From: Profundibacter sp033851955 | GTDB taxonomy: Bacteria > Pseudomonadota > Alphaproteobacteria > Rhodobacterales > Rhodobacteraceae | Direction: 5' to 3' | DNA: 64,000 nucleotides | Assembly (NCBI GenBank): GCA_033851955.1 | Contig: JAWSVK010000014.1 | Coordinates: 160,990 to 224,989 of the forward strand | In this document: positions 25,977 to 34,982 of the stretch, one piece after another | How positions within the stretch are numbered: position 1 is the first letter of the stretch | Layout of the letters: the number at the start of each line of letters is the position of its first letter | Notes under the pieces: generated by a model | The model's database searches: none | Told to the model about the DNA's origin: nothing | What the model saw: the letters and a program-made list of their open reading frames with translations, nothing else | Position numbers and translations under genes: made by a program

Positions 25977-26461
25977 TATCGGTTTTTATTCTGCTCACAG
26001 CCCTATTACCCCGCCAATCCCCCGTTCGGCAAGCCTATCTGGTGCAATCCGCAAGGATACGCCCATATTTTGTGATCAAATCAGAAATCTGACCAGCACT
26101 CCACGCTCGGAATAAAGGCGAAGCCGCCGAGCGAGCGCCGGCCCGCCCCATCGGGTCGGCGATTTGAGGGCTGTGCGGTGGCTGGTGAATGCAGACATAC
26201 GTTGCAGGGATAAAGCACCAAGCTGAACAGCCTGTCGCCACCCCGGCGGCCCACGGCCCGCACGGCTTGAGCATCACTTTAGAACCCCAAATCAGCCCAT
26301 CAATCACGCACCGCGCATGGACCTCGGGGTGGGTGCAAAGCGCCCTCCCCATGGGGGAGGTCCGGGCGCTGCCTTTGCAACGCAAAGGCAATAAGACGTG
26401 AAAGTCAGCTATGCGGACTTAGCCGACCTTGAACACCGTCCCCAAAAGCATTGGGCTTCAC
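25977..26461. other. Gene-free GC-rich interval with nested inverted repeats
   Basis: About 485 bases between fabF and a small secreted-protein gene. Open frames here lack ribosome sites and plausible protein composition. The right half holds strong hairpins: CCTCCCC/GGGGAGG (26344-26360) and TGCCTTTGC/GCAAAGGCA (26370-26390), with GCGCCC/GGGCGC arms around the first. The block may be a dispersed intergenic element or structured RNA. No Rfam-type RNA was recognised. Confidence 0.4.
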
Positions 26462-26905
26462 TTAATAAAAGAATTCTTTACTATAACCAGTAGTGCGTTG
26501 TTTTGAAGGGTCATTAAGAGTTTTTGCGAGTGGATGTTTCCTGAATCCAGCTAATCCTCGAGCCTCAAATGTTACGGAAATAGTTGCAACTTTATTCTCG
26601 TTCGATTCAAAAACACAATTTAGTGTCCCTCTCACATCGCCAAATTTACTCTGAAAAAGGACCCCAGCGTAGGTGAGCAGTGTGTATCGGTCATTAGAGA
26701 TTCTAGCGAATGATGGCCCTTCTAAAACGGCACCGTTAAGACCAACAAACACGGGCACTACGGCTTCCTCCAATGCAAGGAGGCAAGCTTTATCTTGATA
26801 GGTAAAAGGTGGCGCAAGTAGCGTGTAGTTGCGAGACAGATCAAAAGTTGCCGCGAATACAGGCGTGCAAATTGCCATAAAGCAGAAAGCTAGAGTTTTT
26901 GGCAC
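26462..26905 (-). CDS. Small predicted secreted protein of unknown function
   Basis: 147 residues, not recognised. I chose a GTG start at 26905 because ATAGGAGC lies eight bases upstream and the start gives a clean signal peptide: V-P-K, a hydrophobic core LAFCFMAICTPV, and cleavage after F-A-A. The frame is open to 26974 but has no ribosome site there. The mature part is beta-rich, with two cysteines (DKACLL, LNCVFE) that could form a disulfide, and ends in aromatic residues (KEFFY). A plain guess is a periplasmic or surface protein. Stands alone between fabF and cysK on the same strand. Confidence 0.6.
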   Translation of the reverse strand: MPKTLAFCFMAICTPVFAATFDLSRNYTLLAPPFTYQDKACLLALEEAVVPVFVGLNGAVLEGPSFARISNDRYTLLTYAGVLFQSKFGDVRGTLNCVFESNENKVATISVTFEARGLAGFRKHPLAKTLNDPSKQRTTGYSKEFFY

Positions 26906-27113
26906 GGCTGGTGCTCCTATGTAGGCAAATGAAGCAACAGTATAAGTTCGATAACAAACAACGTGCAATATCAATTAGTTTGGCTAGACATAAGGCACAT
27001 TCTATTCGCTGGCTAGATGCCCGCTTTGGGCTCTAACCGGTCATTCCTTCACTATTGAGAAATGGCAAACGCCGAGACCCAAAAATATATAGGCCTCGGC
27101 ACCATCCAAAACC

Positions 27114-28064
27114 TTAGTCAAAATCAAACAACGGCGTCGACAGATAGCGCTCGGCAAAGCTCGGCAACACCACCACGATGTTCTTGCCCGTCATTTCAGG
27201 CCGTTTGGCAACCTCAAGCGCCGCAACCAAGGCCGCGCCCGATGAAATCCCAACCGGAACGCCCTCGGTCGCCGCAACTTTGCGCGCCATGGCAAAGGCA
27301 TCATCATTCTCAACCGTGATCACTTCGTCAATCAGATCGGTTTTCAAAATGGCGGGCACGAACCCTGCCCCGATCCCTTGGATTTTATGCGGGCCAGGCT
27401 CGCCACCTGATAAAATCGGGCTGGCCGTCGGCTCCACCGCGACGATCTTTACATCGGGATTGCGCTCTTTCAAAACGCTACCAACGCCCGTGATGGTGCC
27501 GCCCGTGCCAACACCGGAAATGAACACATCAACGGCCCCATCGGTATCCTGCCAAATCTCCTCAGCGGTGGTTTTCACATGGATCGCCGGATTGGCGGGG
27601 TTTTCAAACTGCTGCGGTATGATCGCGCCGTCGATTTCGCCCGCCAACTCCTCAGCCCGCGCAATCGCGCCCTTCATGCCCTTGGGACCCTCAGTCAGTT
27701 CCAACCGCGCGCCCAACAGCGCCAACATCTTGCGACGTTCCATCGACATGGTTTCCGGCATGGTCAGGATCAGATTATACCCCCGCGCCGCACAAACGAA
27801 CGCCAGCGCAATGCCGGTGTTGCCGCTGGTCGGCTCAACCAAAGTGCCGCCAGGTTTCAACGCACCTGACGCTTCAAGCGCGTCAATCATCCCAACGCCT
27901 ATCCGGTCCTTCACCGAACTGAGTGGGTTCATGAACTCAAGCTTGGCCAAAATATTGCCCTCAGCGCCAACATCAGCCGCCAGTCGTGACAAGCGCACCA
28001 ATGGTGTGCCGCCCATGGTTTGGGTGATATCGTCGTAAATCAGTCCGTGTGGTTTGCTTGGCAT
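27114..28064 (-). CDS. cysK: Cysteine synthase A (O-acetylserine sulfhydrylase)
   Basis: Makes cysteine from O-acetylserine and sulfide with PLP. The 316-residue protein has the PLP lysine in NPLSSVKDRIGVGM, the substrate loop TSGNTGIALAFVCA, the phosphate-binding GVGTGGTITGVG and the Ser that hydrogen-bonds the PLP nitrogen in GISSGAALVAAL. I chose the ATG at 28064 (M-P-S-K-P-H-G), with AAGGA six bases upstream; the frame opens further only through the ribosome site. After the stop is a weak GCCGAG/CTCGGC hairpin near 27066-27098. It lies inside the broken fab cluster, far from cysE. Confidence 0.95.
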   Translation of the reverse strand: MPSKPHGLIYDDITQTMGGTPLVRLSRLAADVGAEGNILAKLEFMNPLSSVKDRIGVGMIDALEASGALKPGGTLVEPTSGNTGIALAFVCAARGYNLILTMPETMSMERRKMLALLGARLELTEGPKGMKGAIARAEELAGEIDGAIIPQQFENPANPAIHVKTTAEEIWQDTDGAVDVFISGVGTGGTITGVGSVLKERNPDVKIVAVEPTASPILSGGEPGPHKIQGIGAGFVPAILKTDLIDEVITVENDDAFAMARKVAATEGVPVGISSGAALVAALEVAKRPEMTGKNIVVVLPSFAERYLSTPLFDFD

Positions 28065-28217
28065 AATATATCCTTTCAAGGGCTATGTTTTGCCCGATCA
28101 TAGAATGATTTCCCTGAAACATGCCAGCGGCATGGTGCAGATAGGTAGAATATCCTAATACCCCGCCTAAATTTCGAACACGCGGCCTAAGTTTGCGAAA
28201 ATTTCGGCTTACCAGTC

Positions 28218-28748
28218 CTAGGAACCCGCCAAATTTCGGCGCTCAAACAATTGCAATTCCGTGCCTTCAAACGGTGACATCCGCGTTTTGACAAAGCCCA
28301 GCTTATCCGCCAACCGCATTGAGCCCGCGTTGGCCGGATCAATCATGCACACACTACAGGCCGCCAGCCCAGCGCTGTCAAACCAGCCAAGCGCGGCCTG
28401 CATGGCCTCGCCGGCAAAGCCCTGCCCCTGAGCCGCCCCCTCAAACAACCAACCGGCTTCGGGATATTCATCAAACCCGGCACCATGCCCACGCATCGCA
28501 TAGGGAAAGCCAACCTGCCCGATCAATGCGCCCGTGTCGCGCCGTTTGACCAGCCACATACCATAGCCCAGCTCATGCCAAGCCCCGATATTGCTAAGGA
28601 ACGCTGCCCATAATTGCGCTTTCGGCCGTGTTTCACCGCCAATAAACCGGTAAACTTCGGGCAGGTTCACCAAACGCGCGACCGCGTCAAAATCCACGAC
28701 ACAGGGGGGTGCCAATATCAGTCGTTCGGTCTCGATCTGGGGAATCAT
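28218..28748 (-). CDS. GNAT-family N-acetyltransferase (RimJ-like)
   Basis: A 176-residue acetyltransferase of the RimJ/RimL group. The opening IETERLILAPP is typical of the group. FEGAAQGQGFAGEAMQAAL holds the acetyl-CoA P-loop equivalent (Q/R-x-x-G-x-G/A), and the C-terminal DPANAGSMRLADKLGFVKT is the usual final block. Target unknown: could be a ribosomal protein or a small molecule. GAGG lies seven bases before the ATG at 28748. It sits immediately downstream of the acpP terminator on the same strand. Confidence 0.85.
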   Translation of the reverse strand: MIPQIETERLILAPPCVVDFDAVARLVNLPEVYRFIGGETRPKAQLWAAFLSNIGAWHELGYGMWLVKRRDTGALIGQVGFPYAMRGHGAGFDEYPEAGWLFEGAAQGQGFAGEAMQAALGWFDSAGLAACSVCMIDPANAGSMRLADKLGFVKTRMSPFEGTELQLFERRNLAGS

Positions 28749-28776
28749 CACGCCTCACATTATTACCGCGCAAACG

Positions 28777-28804
28777 AAAAACGGCGCCCCGCAATGGGGC
28801 GCCG
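28777..28804 (-). terminator. Rho-independent terminator of acpP
   Basis: On the minus strand CGGCGCCCC (28804-28796) and GGGGCGCCG (28790-28782) form a perfect 9-bp stem with a 5-base loop, followed by TTTTT. It lies 26 bases after the acpP stop and separates acpP from the GNAT gene. Confidence 0.9.
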
Positions 28805-28830
28805 CTCTCAAATTCTGTCTCACATAAAGC

Positions 28831-29064
28831 TTAAGAAGCTTTGGTGATGAACGACACAGCGTCGCCAAATGTTTGGATTGTTTCAGCAGCGTCGTCAGGA
28901 ATTTCAATTCCGAACTCTTCTTCAAAAGCCATAACCAGCTCAACGGTGTCCAAGCTGTCAGCGCCCAGATCATCGATGAACGATGCTTTTTCAGCTACTT
29001 TGTCTTCTTCCACACCCAGGTGCTCGACGACAATCTTTTTAACGCGATCTGCGATGTCGCTCAT
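28831..29064 (-). CDS. acpP: Acyl carrier protein
   Basis: 77-residue carrier of growing acyl chains. The phosphopantetheine serine is in the motif GADSLDTVELVMAFEEEFG near residue 37. Strongly acidic, usual length. Preceded by a promoter-like element and followed by a strong terminator, so it is probably transcribed as a single gene, consistent with its high demand. Confidence 0.97.
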   Translation of the reverse strand: MSDIADRVKKIVVEHLGVEEDKVAEKASFIDDLGADSLDTVELVMAFEEEFGIEIPDDAAETIQTFGDAVSFITKAS

Positions 29065-29193
29065 ATTATATTCCTTTATCGTTTAGGGGCTTGCCCGTTT
29101 TGTTGTCAGATGCCCCGGCTGGAACACCCAAACCCCGCTTTCGCGGATATACCGGCCAACGCAAACCTGCGCCCCCCGATGAATTCTGCGCCG

Positions 29194-29221
29194 CCTATAG
29201 CACATCATAACCCTAAGGCAA
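29194..29221 (-). promoter_or_regulatory. Probable acpP promoter
   Basis: On the minus strand TTGCCT (29221-29216), 16 bases, TATAGG (29199-29194). The leader to the acpP ATG would be about 120 bases. No other good pair was seen between acpP and the upstream gene. Confidence 0.5.
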
Positions 29222-29659
29222 ATGTTTTCGAGACCAGCGCGGCTCTCGCAAAAAGATGGGGGAACCTGCAGCAAATTACAAGCAGTTTACCGCAGATGTA
29301 GCCAAACCCATGATTGCACGCCGGAATTCCGCCGATAAACTAGGGCCATAACTTCAGTTTCCCCAAAATAGCGCAAAAGGCATATGCCACTGCTTTGAAA
29401 CCACCGTTAACGTTGTTCTTCGCTTCTAAGACCTGAACAATGTCGACTATTCGCCCAACTTTTACGTTCGAATTGGAAACTGACGCTCGGGGAGCAGACC
29501 AATCAACGGCTCTTGCAAAGCGGACTTGGAAGAAAACAGACGGTTTGCAGCCATCACGCAGCTCTCAAATCGCCAGACCGATGGGGCGGTCAGGCGAACG
29601 CTCGGCAGCTTTGCCATGATTCCGGGCATGTCAGTGTTTCGCTTTATGCCCTTATTGGT
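29222..29659. other. Gene-free interval upstream of acpP
   Basis: About 440 bases with no frame that has a ribosome site or plausible protein composition. I see no RNA gene, terminator or repeat that I can name. Confidence 0.5.
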
Positions 29660-29905
29660 CTAAGGCTTGCCTGCTCTTAGCCGCCACAATTGATAGAACC
29701 CAACAGCTGTCGCAATCACCACCAAAGACAGCCAAATTATGCCTGATTGCTCCAAATAGACGACGCCAGCCTCACTGCCATAGCACCGGCCTAAGTCGTT
29801 GAAACAACTCCGCCATTTAAAATACTGTTCATAGTAAGCAAACCCAAAAATGGCCGCAAATACCAAACAGACAACGAAACCTATCTTTCTCATCAAAATA
29901 TTCAT
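29660..29905 (-). CDS. Small two-segment membrane protein, function unknown
   Basis: 81 residues, not recognised. Two hydrophobic segments (IGFVVCLVFAAIFGFAYYEQ and IIWLSLVVIATAVGFYQLW) flank a loop with two cysteines (RSCFNDLGRCYGS). The end is basic (RLRAGKP), suggesting a cytoplasmic C-terminus. AAGG lies seven bases before the ATG at 29905, which supports expression. It stands between acpP and the aminotransferase, both on the same strand, and is one of the insertions that split the fab cluster. Confidence 0.55.
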   Translation of the reverse strand: MNILMRKIGFVVCLVFAAIFGFAYYEQYFKWRSCFNDLGRCYGSEAGVVYLEQSGIIWLSLVVIATAVGFYQLWRLRAGKP

Positions 29906-30122
29906 CCATTTACCTTACAATCAGGTACCTAATACACAACAGCAGCTTTGCGCTACTTGCTGGCTTTGGACACCCGTTGTCACTGACCATTTGTCTGAAG
30001 TTTGTCTGAAACGGCCAATAGGAACTTACTCGTTGGCAGGGTGGCGGCTCGCAGAAATGTTTGGAGCAATAAGCTTGATAACCGACTTATGTGAGTGCCA
30101 TAGGACGAAAAGAGATCTACGC

Positions 30123-31172
30123 TCAGCTATCCGACATTAATACTTGCGACAACACAGACAGTACCCCTTCAACGTCCTGATCCGTGGTGTAAACATGTGG
30201 CGACAAACGTAGCAGGGTCTTGTGTTCCCCGCGTGCCTGTGGTTCGAAATGAGAGCCGTCCAGCACCTTGGCCGTGATCCCCGCCGACAACAGGGCTTTC
30301 GTCACATCTGCCCCCTTATGGGTCCCTACAGCCATCGAAACACTGCCCGTGCTGCCTGCGGCCACGGCGATACCCTGCAAAGCCGCCCAATCGCGCAATT
30401 GTGTCGATCTGGCCATGATCTGCGCTTGGACCACCTCGGCCCCCGCGTCAAGATACTGATCCACCGCCACACCCAACGCCAGCAGCAAGGCGATATTCTT
30501 ATCCATAGGTTCCAGATCGCTGGCCGTAAAAGCACAGCCCTCTTTTACCCAAGCCATCGAGGCCTGCCGTGGTCCGCGCAACCATTTGCGTCCTGTCGCC
30601 ACAAAGGCATCACAACCGATCTGCGCCACATCACAGGGCATCTGGCCCAGCGCCTGCGCCCCGTCCACGATATAAAGCATGTCGTCAGGCCGTTGCAGTG
30701 CGCCGATCGCCTCGACCGGATAGCGATACCCGCCCACAGCCGTCACCATCGGCACAAACAATGCAGCAACATCATCGCTCATCCGCGCGGCCCATGCCTG
30801 CAAATCGGGCGTATCCTGTGAAAGTTCCGGCAAGACCTCGACTGTGACATCACCGCGCATCATCAAAGCACGGTTGTAGTCACCCCAGTCATGCGGGGCC
30901 ACCAAAACGCGTTTGCCCGACAAACCCAGATGCGACAACATCGACAGCCAAGCTGTTGTGGTGGTTGAGGAAAAGCCAACCTCGGTCGGGCTCCCACCCA
31001 GCATATCAGCCACCGAGCAACGCACCTGAGCGATCGGCTCGGCCCATTTGGCAGCGGCTCGTTCCAGTCCGACCTCGGCCTCGCAACGCAAATATTCAAT
31101 TGCCCGCTCATAGAGCGCCACATCAGGCACCCCATGGCTGGCGGCATTGAAATATCCTGCAGTGCGCATCAA
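30123..31172 (-). CDS. Class V-fold PLP-dependent aminotransferase
   Basis: A fold-type I PLP enzyme of the NifS/isopenicillin-N-epimerase/EgtE branch, 349 residues. The PLP lysine is in CDAFVATGRKWLRGPRQASM, preceded by the cofactor Asp in YIVDGAQALGQMPC. Substrate cannot be read: desulfurase, lyase or aminotransferase are all possible. The ATG overlaps the fabG stop by four bases, so it is translated with fabD and fabG. A partner in fatty-acid synthesis is not obvious; it may just share the promoter. Confidence 0.83.
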   Translation of the reverse strand: MMRTAGYFNAASHGVPDVALYERAIEYLRCEAEVGLERAAAKWAEPIAQVRCSVADMLGGSPTEVGFSSTTTTAWLSMLSHLGLSGKRVLVAPHDWGDYNRALMMRGDVTVEVLPELSQDTPDLQAWAARMSDDVAALFVPMVTAVGGYRYPVEAIGALQRPDDMLYIVDGAQALGQMPCDVAQIGCDAFVATGRKWLRGPRQASMAWVKEGCAFTASDLEPMDKNIALLLALGVAVDQYLDAGAEVVQAQIMARSTQLRDWAALQGIAVAAGSTGSVSMAVGTHKGADVTKALLSAGITAKVLDGSHFEPQARGEHKTLLRLSPHVYTTDQDVEGVLSVLSQVLMSDS

Positions 31173-31906
31173 ACCATCGACATGCCGCCATTCACATGTA
31201 GCGTCGCCCCAGTCACGTATCCTGCCTCCTCAGACGCCAGATACAGCACAGCCGCCGCGATCTCTTCGGGAGTGCCCATGCGTGCCGCAGGGATCTGTGT
31301 GTTGATCGCCGCCTTTTGGTCGTCATTCAACGCGTCCGTCATTGGCGTCGCAATGAACCCCGGTGCAACCGCATTCACAGTGATCCCACGGCTGGCCACC
31401 TCTTGGGCGATGCTTTTGCCCATGGCGATCATCCCAGCCTTGGCGGCCGAGTAATTGGCCTGCCCTGCATTGCCCGTGGTGCCAACGATCGAGGATATAT
31501 TCACGATCCGGCCCCAACGCGCCTTCATCATCGGGCGCATAACGCCACGACACAGGCGCATGGTGCTGGTCAGGTTTACGTTCAACACGGCGTCCCAGTC
31601 CTCGTCCTTCATCCGCATGAACAGGTTATCGCGGGTGATGCCGGCGTTGTTGACCAGAATGTCCAAACCGCCCATCGCCTCAATCGCTTGTTTGGGCAAA
31701 GCTTCAACCGCCTCCGCATCCGACAGGTTACACGGCACCACATGAGCACGCTCGCCCAGCGCAGCCGCCAAGGTTTCCAGCGGCTCTACCCGTGTACCAG
31801 ACAGCGCAACCGTCGCACCTGCTCCGTGCAACGCCGTGGCAATCGCTCCGCCAATACCACCCGATGCGCCAGTGATCAGCGCACGTTTCCCCGTTAAATC
31901 AAACAT
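31169..31906 (-). CDS. fabG: 3-oxoacyl-[acyl-carrier-protein] reductase
   Basis: NADPH-dependent reductase of fatty-acid elongation. The 245 residues carry the Rossmann glycine motif ALITGASGGIGGAIA, the NNAG block (ILVNNAGITRDNLFMRM), catalytic Ser in NISSIVGTTGNAG and Tyr-Lys in YSAAKAGMIAM. The ATG shares one base with the fabD stop (TAATG) and the stop overlaps the next gene. Confidence 0.96.
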   Translation of the reverse strand: MFDLTGKRALITGASGGIGGAIATALHGAGATVALSGTRVEPLETLAAALGERAHVVPCNLSDAEAVEALPKQAIEAMGGLDILVNNAGITRDNLFMRMKDEDWDAVLNVNLTSTMRLCRGVMRPMMKARWGRIVNISSIVGTTGNAGQANYSAAKAGMIAMGKSIAQEVASRGITVNAVAPGFIATPMTDALNDDQKAAINTQIPAARMGTPEEIAAAVLYLASEEAGYVTGATLHVNGGMSMV

Positions 31907-32853
31907 TATGCCTCGCCTTTCATATGCTCTACAGCTGCACTCACATCATCCGGTGTGCCAACAGCCTTGGTTGTGACATCCTTGGCAATCCGACGGATCA
32001 TCCCACACAAGGCTTTGCCAGCCCCAATTTCCAAAATTTCAGACACACCGTTTTCGGCCATATACCCCACCGACTCGCGCCAACGCACCGAACCCGTCAC
32101 CTGCTCAACCAGCAGATCACGGATCATATCAGGATCCGTCACCGCCTCGGCCCGTACATTGGCCACCAATGGCACAACAGGCGCATTAATAGTCACTTCA
32201 GCCAAAGCCTGTGCCATCACGTCAGCGGCAGGTTGCATCAATGCACAGTGAAACGGCGCTGACACAGGCAGCAACATCGCCCGTCGCGCACCACGTGCCT
32301 TGGCAATCTCGCAGGCCCGCTCAACAGCGGCCTTATGGCCCGACACCACAACTTGGCCCGGATCATTGTCATTGGCCGCTTGGCAAACCTCACCTTGTGC
32401 CGCCTCGGCAGCAACCTCTTGCACAGCCGCAAAATCCAAGCCAAGCAAAGCCGCCATCGCGCCAACCCCAACAGGCACCGCATCTTGCATGGCAGTCCCA
32501 CGGGTGCGCAACAACCGCGCCGTATCCGCAATCGAAATCGCACCAACCGCCGCCAGTGCTGAATATTCCCCCAGCGAGTGTCCTGCCACATAACTCGCAT
32601 CCGTCACCGCAACACCTTCGGCCTCAAGCGCCCGCAACGCCGCAATAGACGTCGCCATCAACGCAGGCTGTGCGTTGGCGGTCAGGGTCAGCGTGTCTTG
32701 CTCACCCTCCCAGATCAGCGCACTCAGCTTTTCGCCCAGCGCCTCGTCAACTTCGTCAAATACAGCCTGCGCCGCTGGATAAGCCGCCGCCAAATCGCGC
32801 CCCATCCCAATGGTCTGCGCCCCTTGTCCCGGAAATACAAATGCTCGGCTCAT
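31906..32853 (-). CDS. fabD: Malonyl-CoA:ACP transacylase
   Basis: Loads malonyl groups onto ACP. The 315-residue protein has the opening AFVFPGQGAQTIGMG, nucleophile Ser in GHSLGEYSALAA, and the partner His in VSAPFHCALMQPAA. I chose the ATG at 32853 with GGGGGAG about six bases upstream, although the frame is open to 32964. First gene of the overlapping fabD-fabG-aminotransferase operon. Confidence 0.96.
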   Translation of the reverse strand: MSRAFVFPGQGAQTIGMGRDLAAAYPAAQAVFDEVDEALGEKLSALIWEGEQDTLTLTANAQPALMATSIAALRALEAEGVAVTDASYVAGHSLGEYSALAAVGAISIADTARLLRTRGTAMQDAVPVGVGAMAALLGLDFAAVQEVAAEAAQGEVCQAANDNDPGQVVVSGHKAAVERACEIAKARGARRAMLLPVSAPFHCALMQPAADVMAQALAEVTINAPVVPLVANVRAEAVTDPDMIRDLLVEQVTGSVRWRESVGYMAENGVSEILEIGAGKALCGMIRRIAKDVTTKAVGTPDDVSAAVEHMKGEA

Positions 32854-33064
32854 TGGCCACTCCCCCGTTATGTTAACCTTTGTACCAGCAAATAACGCGC
32901 CTTTATCCCATACGCAATCTCTCGCGGCATCGATCGGTGGGATTGTTTTGCGACCATAGCACAAACCGAAACAAAAATTCCGCAGAACAGCTATGCAACG
33001 ATGAGGTGGGGAATTAGCGATAAGTCGAACTCAGTCGCGACAACGCCTCGGCAGAATTTTCTGT

Positions 33065-33940
33065 CTACGGTTTGAGGAAATTCAATTTCTCACCAAGGAC
33101 CGCAAAGGTTATCAACGCCAACCCTATGATCTGCATTGTGTCAGGACGCACAGCATATACGGCAACGTCAAAGATCAAAGCCGTTAACGGATAGAGAAAG
33201 GAAAGAATAACAACGCGGCTGGTTTCAAGCGATTGAACCGCATCATAAAGCAACACATACAGCAATCCGGTGTGAATGACGCCTATTGCCAGCAAAAGCC
33301 CCCAACTGCCCATGTCGACCCCCAAGCCGCCTGCCCCCATCAAGGGCAGCAGCACAATGGCACCGACCAGAAGTTGCACCAATGACAGCAGGCTTGCAGG
33401 AACGTCGGCGAGATGCTTTGTGATAAGCAAAGTGGCCGCATAACAAATCATCGCAGCCATCGTCAGGCCAAGACCGACCAGACTCATTTCAGCGCCCTGC
33501 CCCTTGCCTTGTGCGACAAAAACCACGCCCAAAAATGCGCAAATCGCCCATCCGATTGAACGGCGGGAAATTTTCTCGCTAAAAATCGCTGCTGAGGCGA
33601 AAAGCAAAACAAAGGGGTAAACATGGTAAACAGTGGTCACCATTGAAATCGACGCGTGGCTGTAGGCCATGAAAAACAACACCCAATTGGCGGCCATGGT
33701 CACCCCGCTTAAACTCATCATAAGAAGAGTGCGCCACGTCAGTTGATTGAAGCCGTTCCGCTTTGCAAACAAACAGTAAATCAACAATGCGGCGCCCCCA
33801 ATCAGGCATCGATAAAACACAACTGTCAGTGCAGGCTCTCCGCTCTCCACCACAAAGATTCCGATACTACCCGCCAGAACCATGGCCCCGACCATCTTTA
33901 GGGTTGGTGCATTTGCTTTGAAACCTAACTTCATACTCAT
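33065..33940 (-). CDS. EamA/DMT-family transporter
   Basis: A 291-residue inner-membrane protein with about ten hydrophobic segments and two EamA repeats (first around residues 15-140, second around 150-285). TWRTLLMMSLSGVTMAANWV and VYPFVLLFASAAIFSEKIS are typical family sequences. Likely an exporter of a small metabolite; substrate unknown. It is divergent from the lysR gene with a palindrome between them, the usual layout of a regulated exporter. Confidence 0.88.
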   Translation of the reverse strand: MSMKLGFKANAPTLKMVGAMVLAGSIGIFVVESGEPALTVVFYRCLIGGAALLIYCLFAKRNGFNQLTWRTLLMMSLSGVTMAANWVLFFMAYSHASISMVTTVYHVYPFVLLFASAAIFSEKISRRSIGWAICAFLGVVFVAQGKGQGAEMSLVGLGLTMAAMICYAATLLITKHLADVPASLLSLVQLLVGAIVLLPLMGAGGLGVDMGSWGLLLAIGVIHTGLLYVLLYDAVQSLETSRVVILSFLYPLTALIFDVAVYAVRPDTMQIIGLALITFAVLGEKLNFLKP

Positions 33941-33981
33941 CTCCTTGATGAGATACAGTTTAAGCGCTCCAGTAAATCACA

Positions 33982-33994
33982 TAAAATGATTTTA
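33982..33994. promoter_or_regulatory. Palindrome in the EamA/lysR divergent gap
   Basis: TAAAAT-G-ATTTTA is a perfect AT-rich palindrome. Together with flanking bases it fits the T-N11-A type of LysR-family site. It sits about 30 bases before the LysR ATG and 40 bases before the transporter ATG. Binding is inferred. Confidence 0.5.
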
Positions 33995-34025
33995 ATTGAT
34001 GTTATTAATCTGCTATGCTGATTTA

Positions 34026-34892
34026 ATGTTACTGGACCTTGATCAATTGCGTAGCTTCGCGGCCGCCGCCGATACGCTCAATTTTTCCGAAGCGGGATTG
34101 CGCGTTGGGCGTGTGCAGTCAGCGATCAGCGCGCAAATCAAAGCACTCGAAGAAACGACTGGGCAAACTCTGTTCAACCGAGGCCGTGGCAAACCGATGG
34201 CTTTAACGCCAGCAGGAGAAAAACTGCTGGCCCATGCGCATAACATGCTTCGGCTGAATGCGGCCGCCCTGTGCGATCTAGCTGAGGATCGCGTGCGTAA
34301 AACATTCAGCATCGGCACAACCGAAACCTACGCGCTGTCCATCCTTCCTCGGATGTTGTCACAGTTCGCCGACAAATATCCTGATGTTGAATTGATGGTG
34401 ATCTGCGGTACCAGTCCAGATTTACTGGCCCGTGTCGAAGAAGGTAAACTGGATCTTGCGATTATCTCTGATCAAGCCAAGTCAGATGGCAAAACCCTAA
34501 TCTTTGAGGACGAACTGGCTTGGGTTGCTGGTCCACAGATGCATGTGCCAACAAAGGATCCGCTGCCAGTGGCCTTTATGCCCGTTGGGTGCATATTTCG
34601 AGGGCGGGCGCTGGCGGCTCTGGATAAAGCGGAGCGGCCATGGAGAATGGCCGTAAACACTCTCAGTCCTACGGGTATTCGCGCGGCCATACGCGCCGAC
34701 CTTGCGATTTCAGTCATACCTTTGGCCTCAATGGAACCAGATTACCGCATCCTTGGAAAGACCGAAGGATTACCGGTGCTGGAGCCTATACGAATAGTCG
34801 GCTACAGCCTTCCCGAGGAGACAAACACCTTGTCGGAAGATTTCATTTCCTGTGCAGTGAAAGCCTTTTCGTATCCACGTCAAAACCGGTAA
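34026..34892 (+). CDS. LysR-family transcriptional regulator
   Basis: 288 residues. The N-terminal winged helix-turn-helix reads LDQLRSFAAAADTLNFSEAG and RVQSAISAQIKALEETTGQ; the effector-binding domain starts near FSIGTTETYALSILPRML. I chose the ATG at 34026 (M-L-L-D-L-D-Q-L) as family-consistent; upstream in-frame codons add residues not seen in the family, and no clear ribosome site is present. Probably controls the divergent transporter gene. Confidence 0.9.
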   Translation: MLLDLDQLRSFAAAADTLNFSEAGLRVGRVQSAISAQIKALEETTGQTLFNRGRGKPMALTPAGEKLLAHAHNMLRLNAAALCDLAEDRVRKTFSIGTTETYALSILPRMLSQFADKYPDVELMVICGTSPDLLARVEEGKLDLAIISDQAKSDGKTLIFEDELAWVAGPQMHVPTKDPLPVAFMPVGCIFRGRALAALDKAERPWRMAVNTLSPTGIRAAIRADLAISVIPLASMEPDYRILGKTEGLPVLEPIRIVGYSLPEETNTLSEDFISCAVKAFSYPRQNR

Positions 34893-34982
34893 AATTGGGC
34901 TCCAAACCGCGATTTCTCGCGGTGTTACACTGTTAGGCATGGATTCACAAAGGCGCTATTTGAACCCGCACCTTAGGATATT

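Noticed and set aside
26035..26391. 118-codon frame on the minus strand
   Set aside because: Composition is rich in Cys, Trp and Pro in a way expected from GC-rich non-coding DNA, it has no ribosome site, and it crosses strong hairpins.
26341..26400. Resemblance to the RNase P RNA motif (AGGTCCGGGCGC)
   Set aside because: The universal GAGGAAAGTCCGGGC core is not intact and the other conserved RNase P elements were not found nearby.
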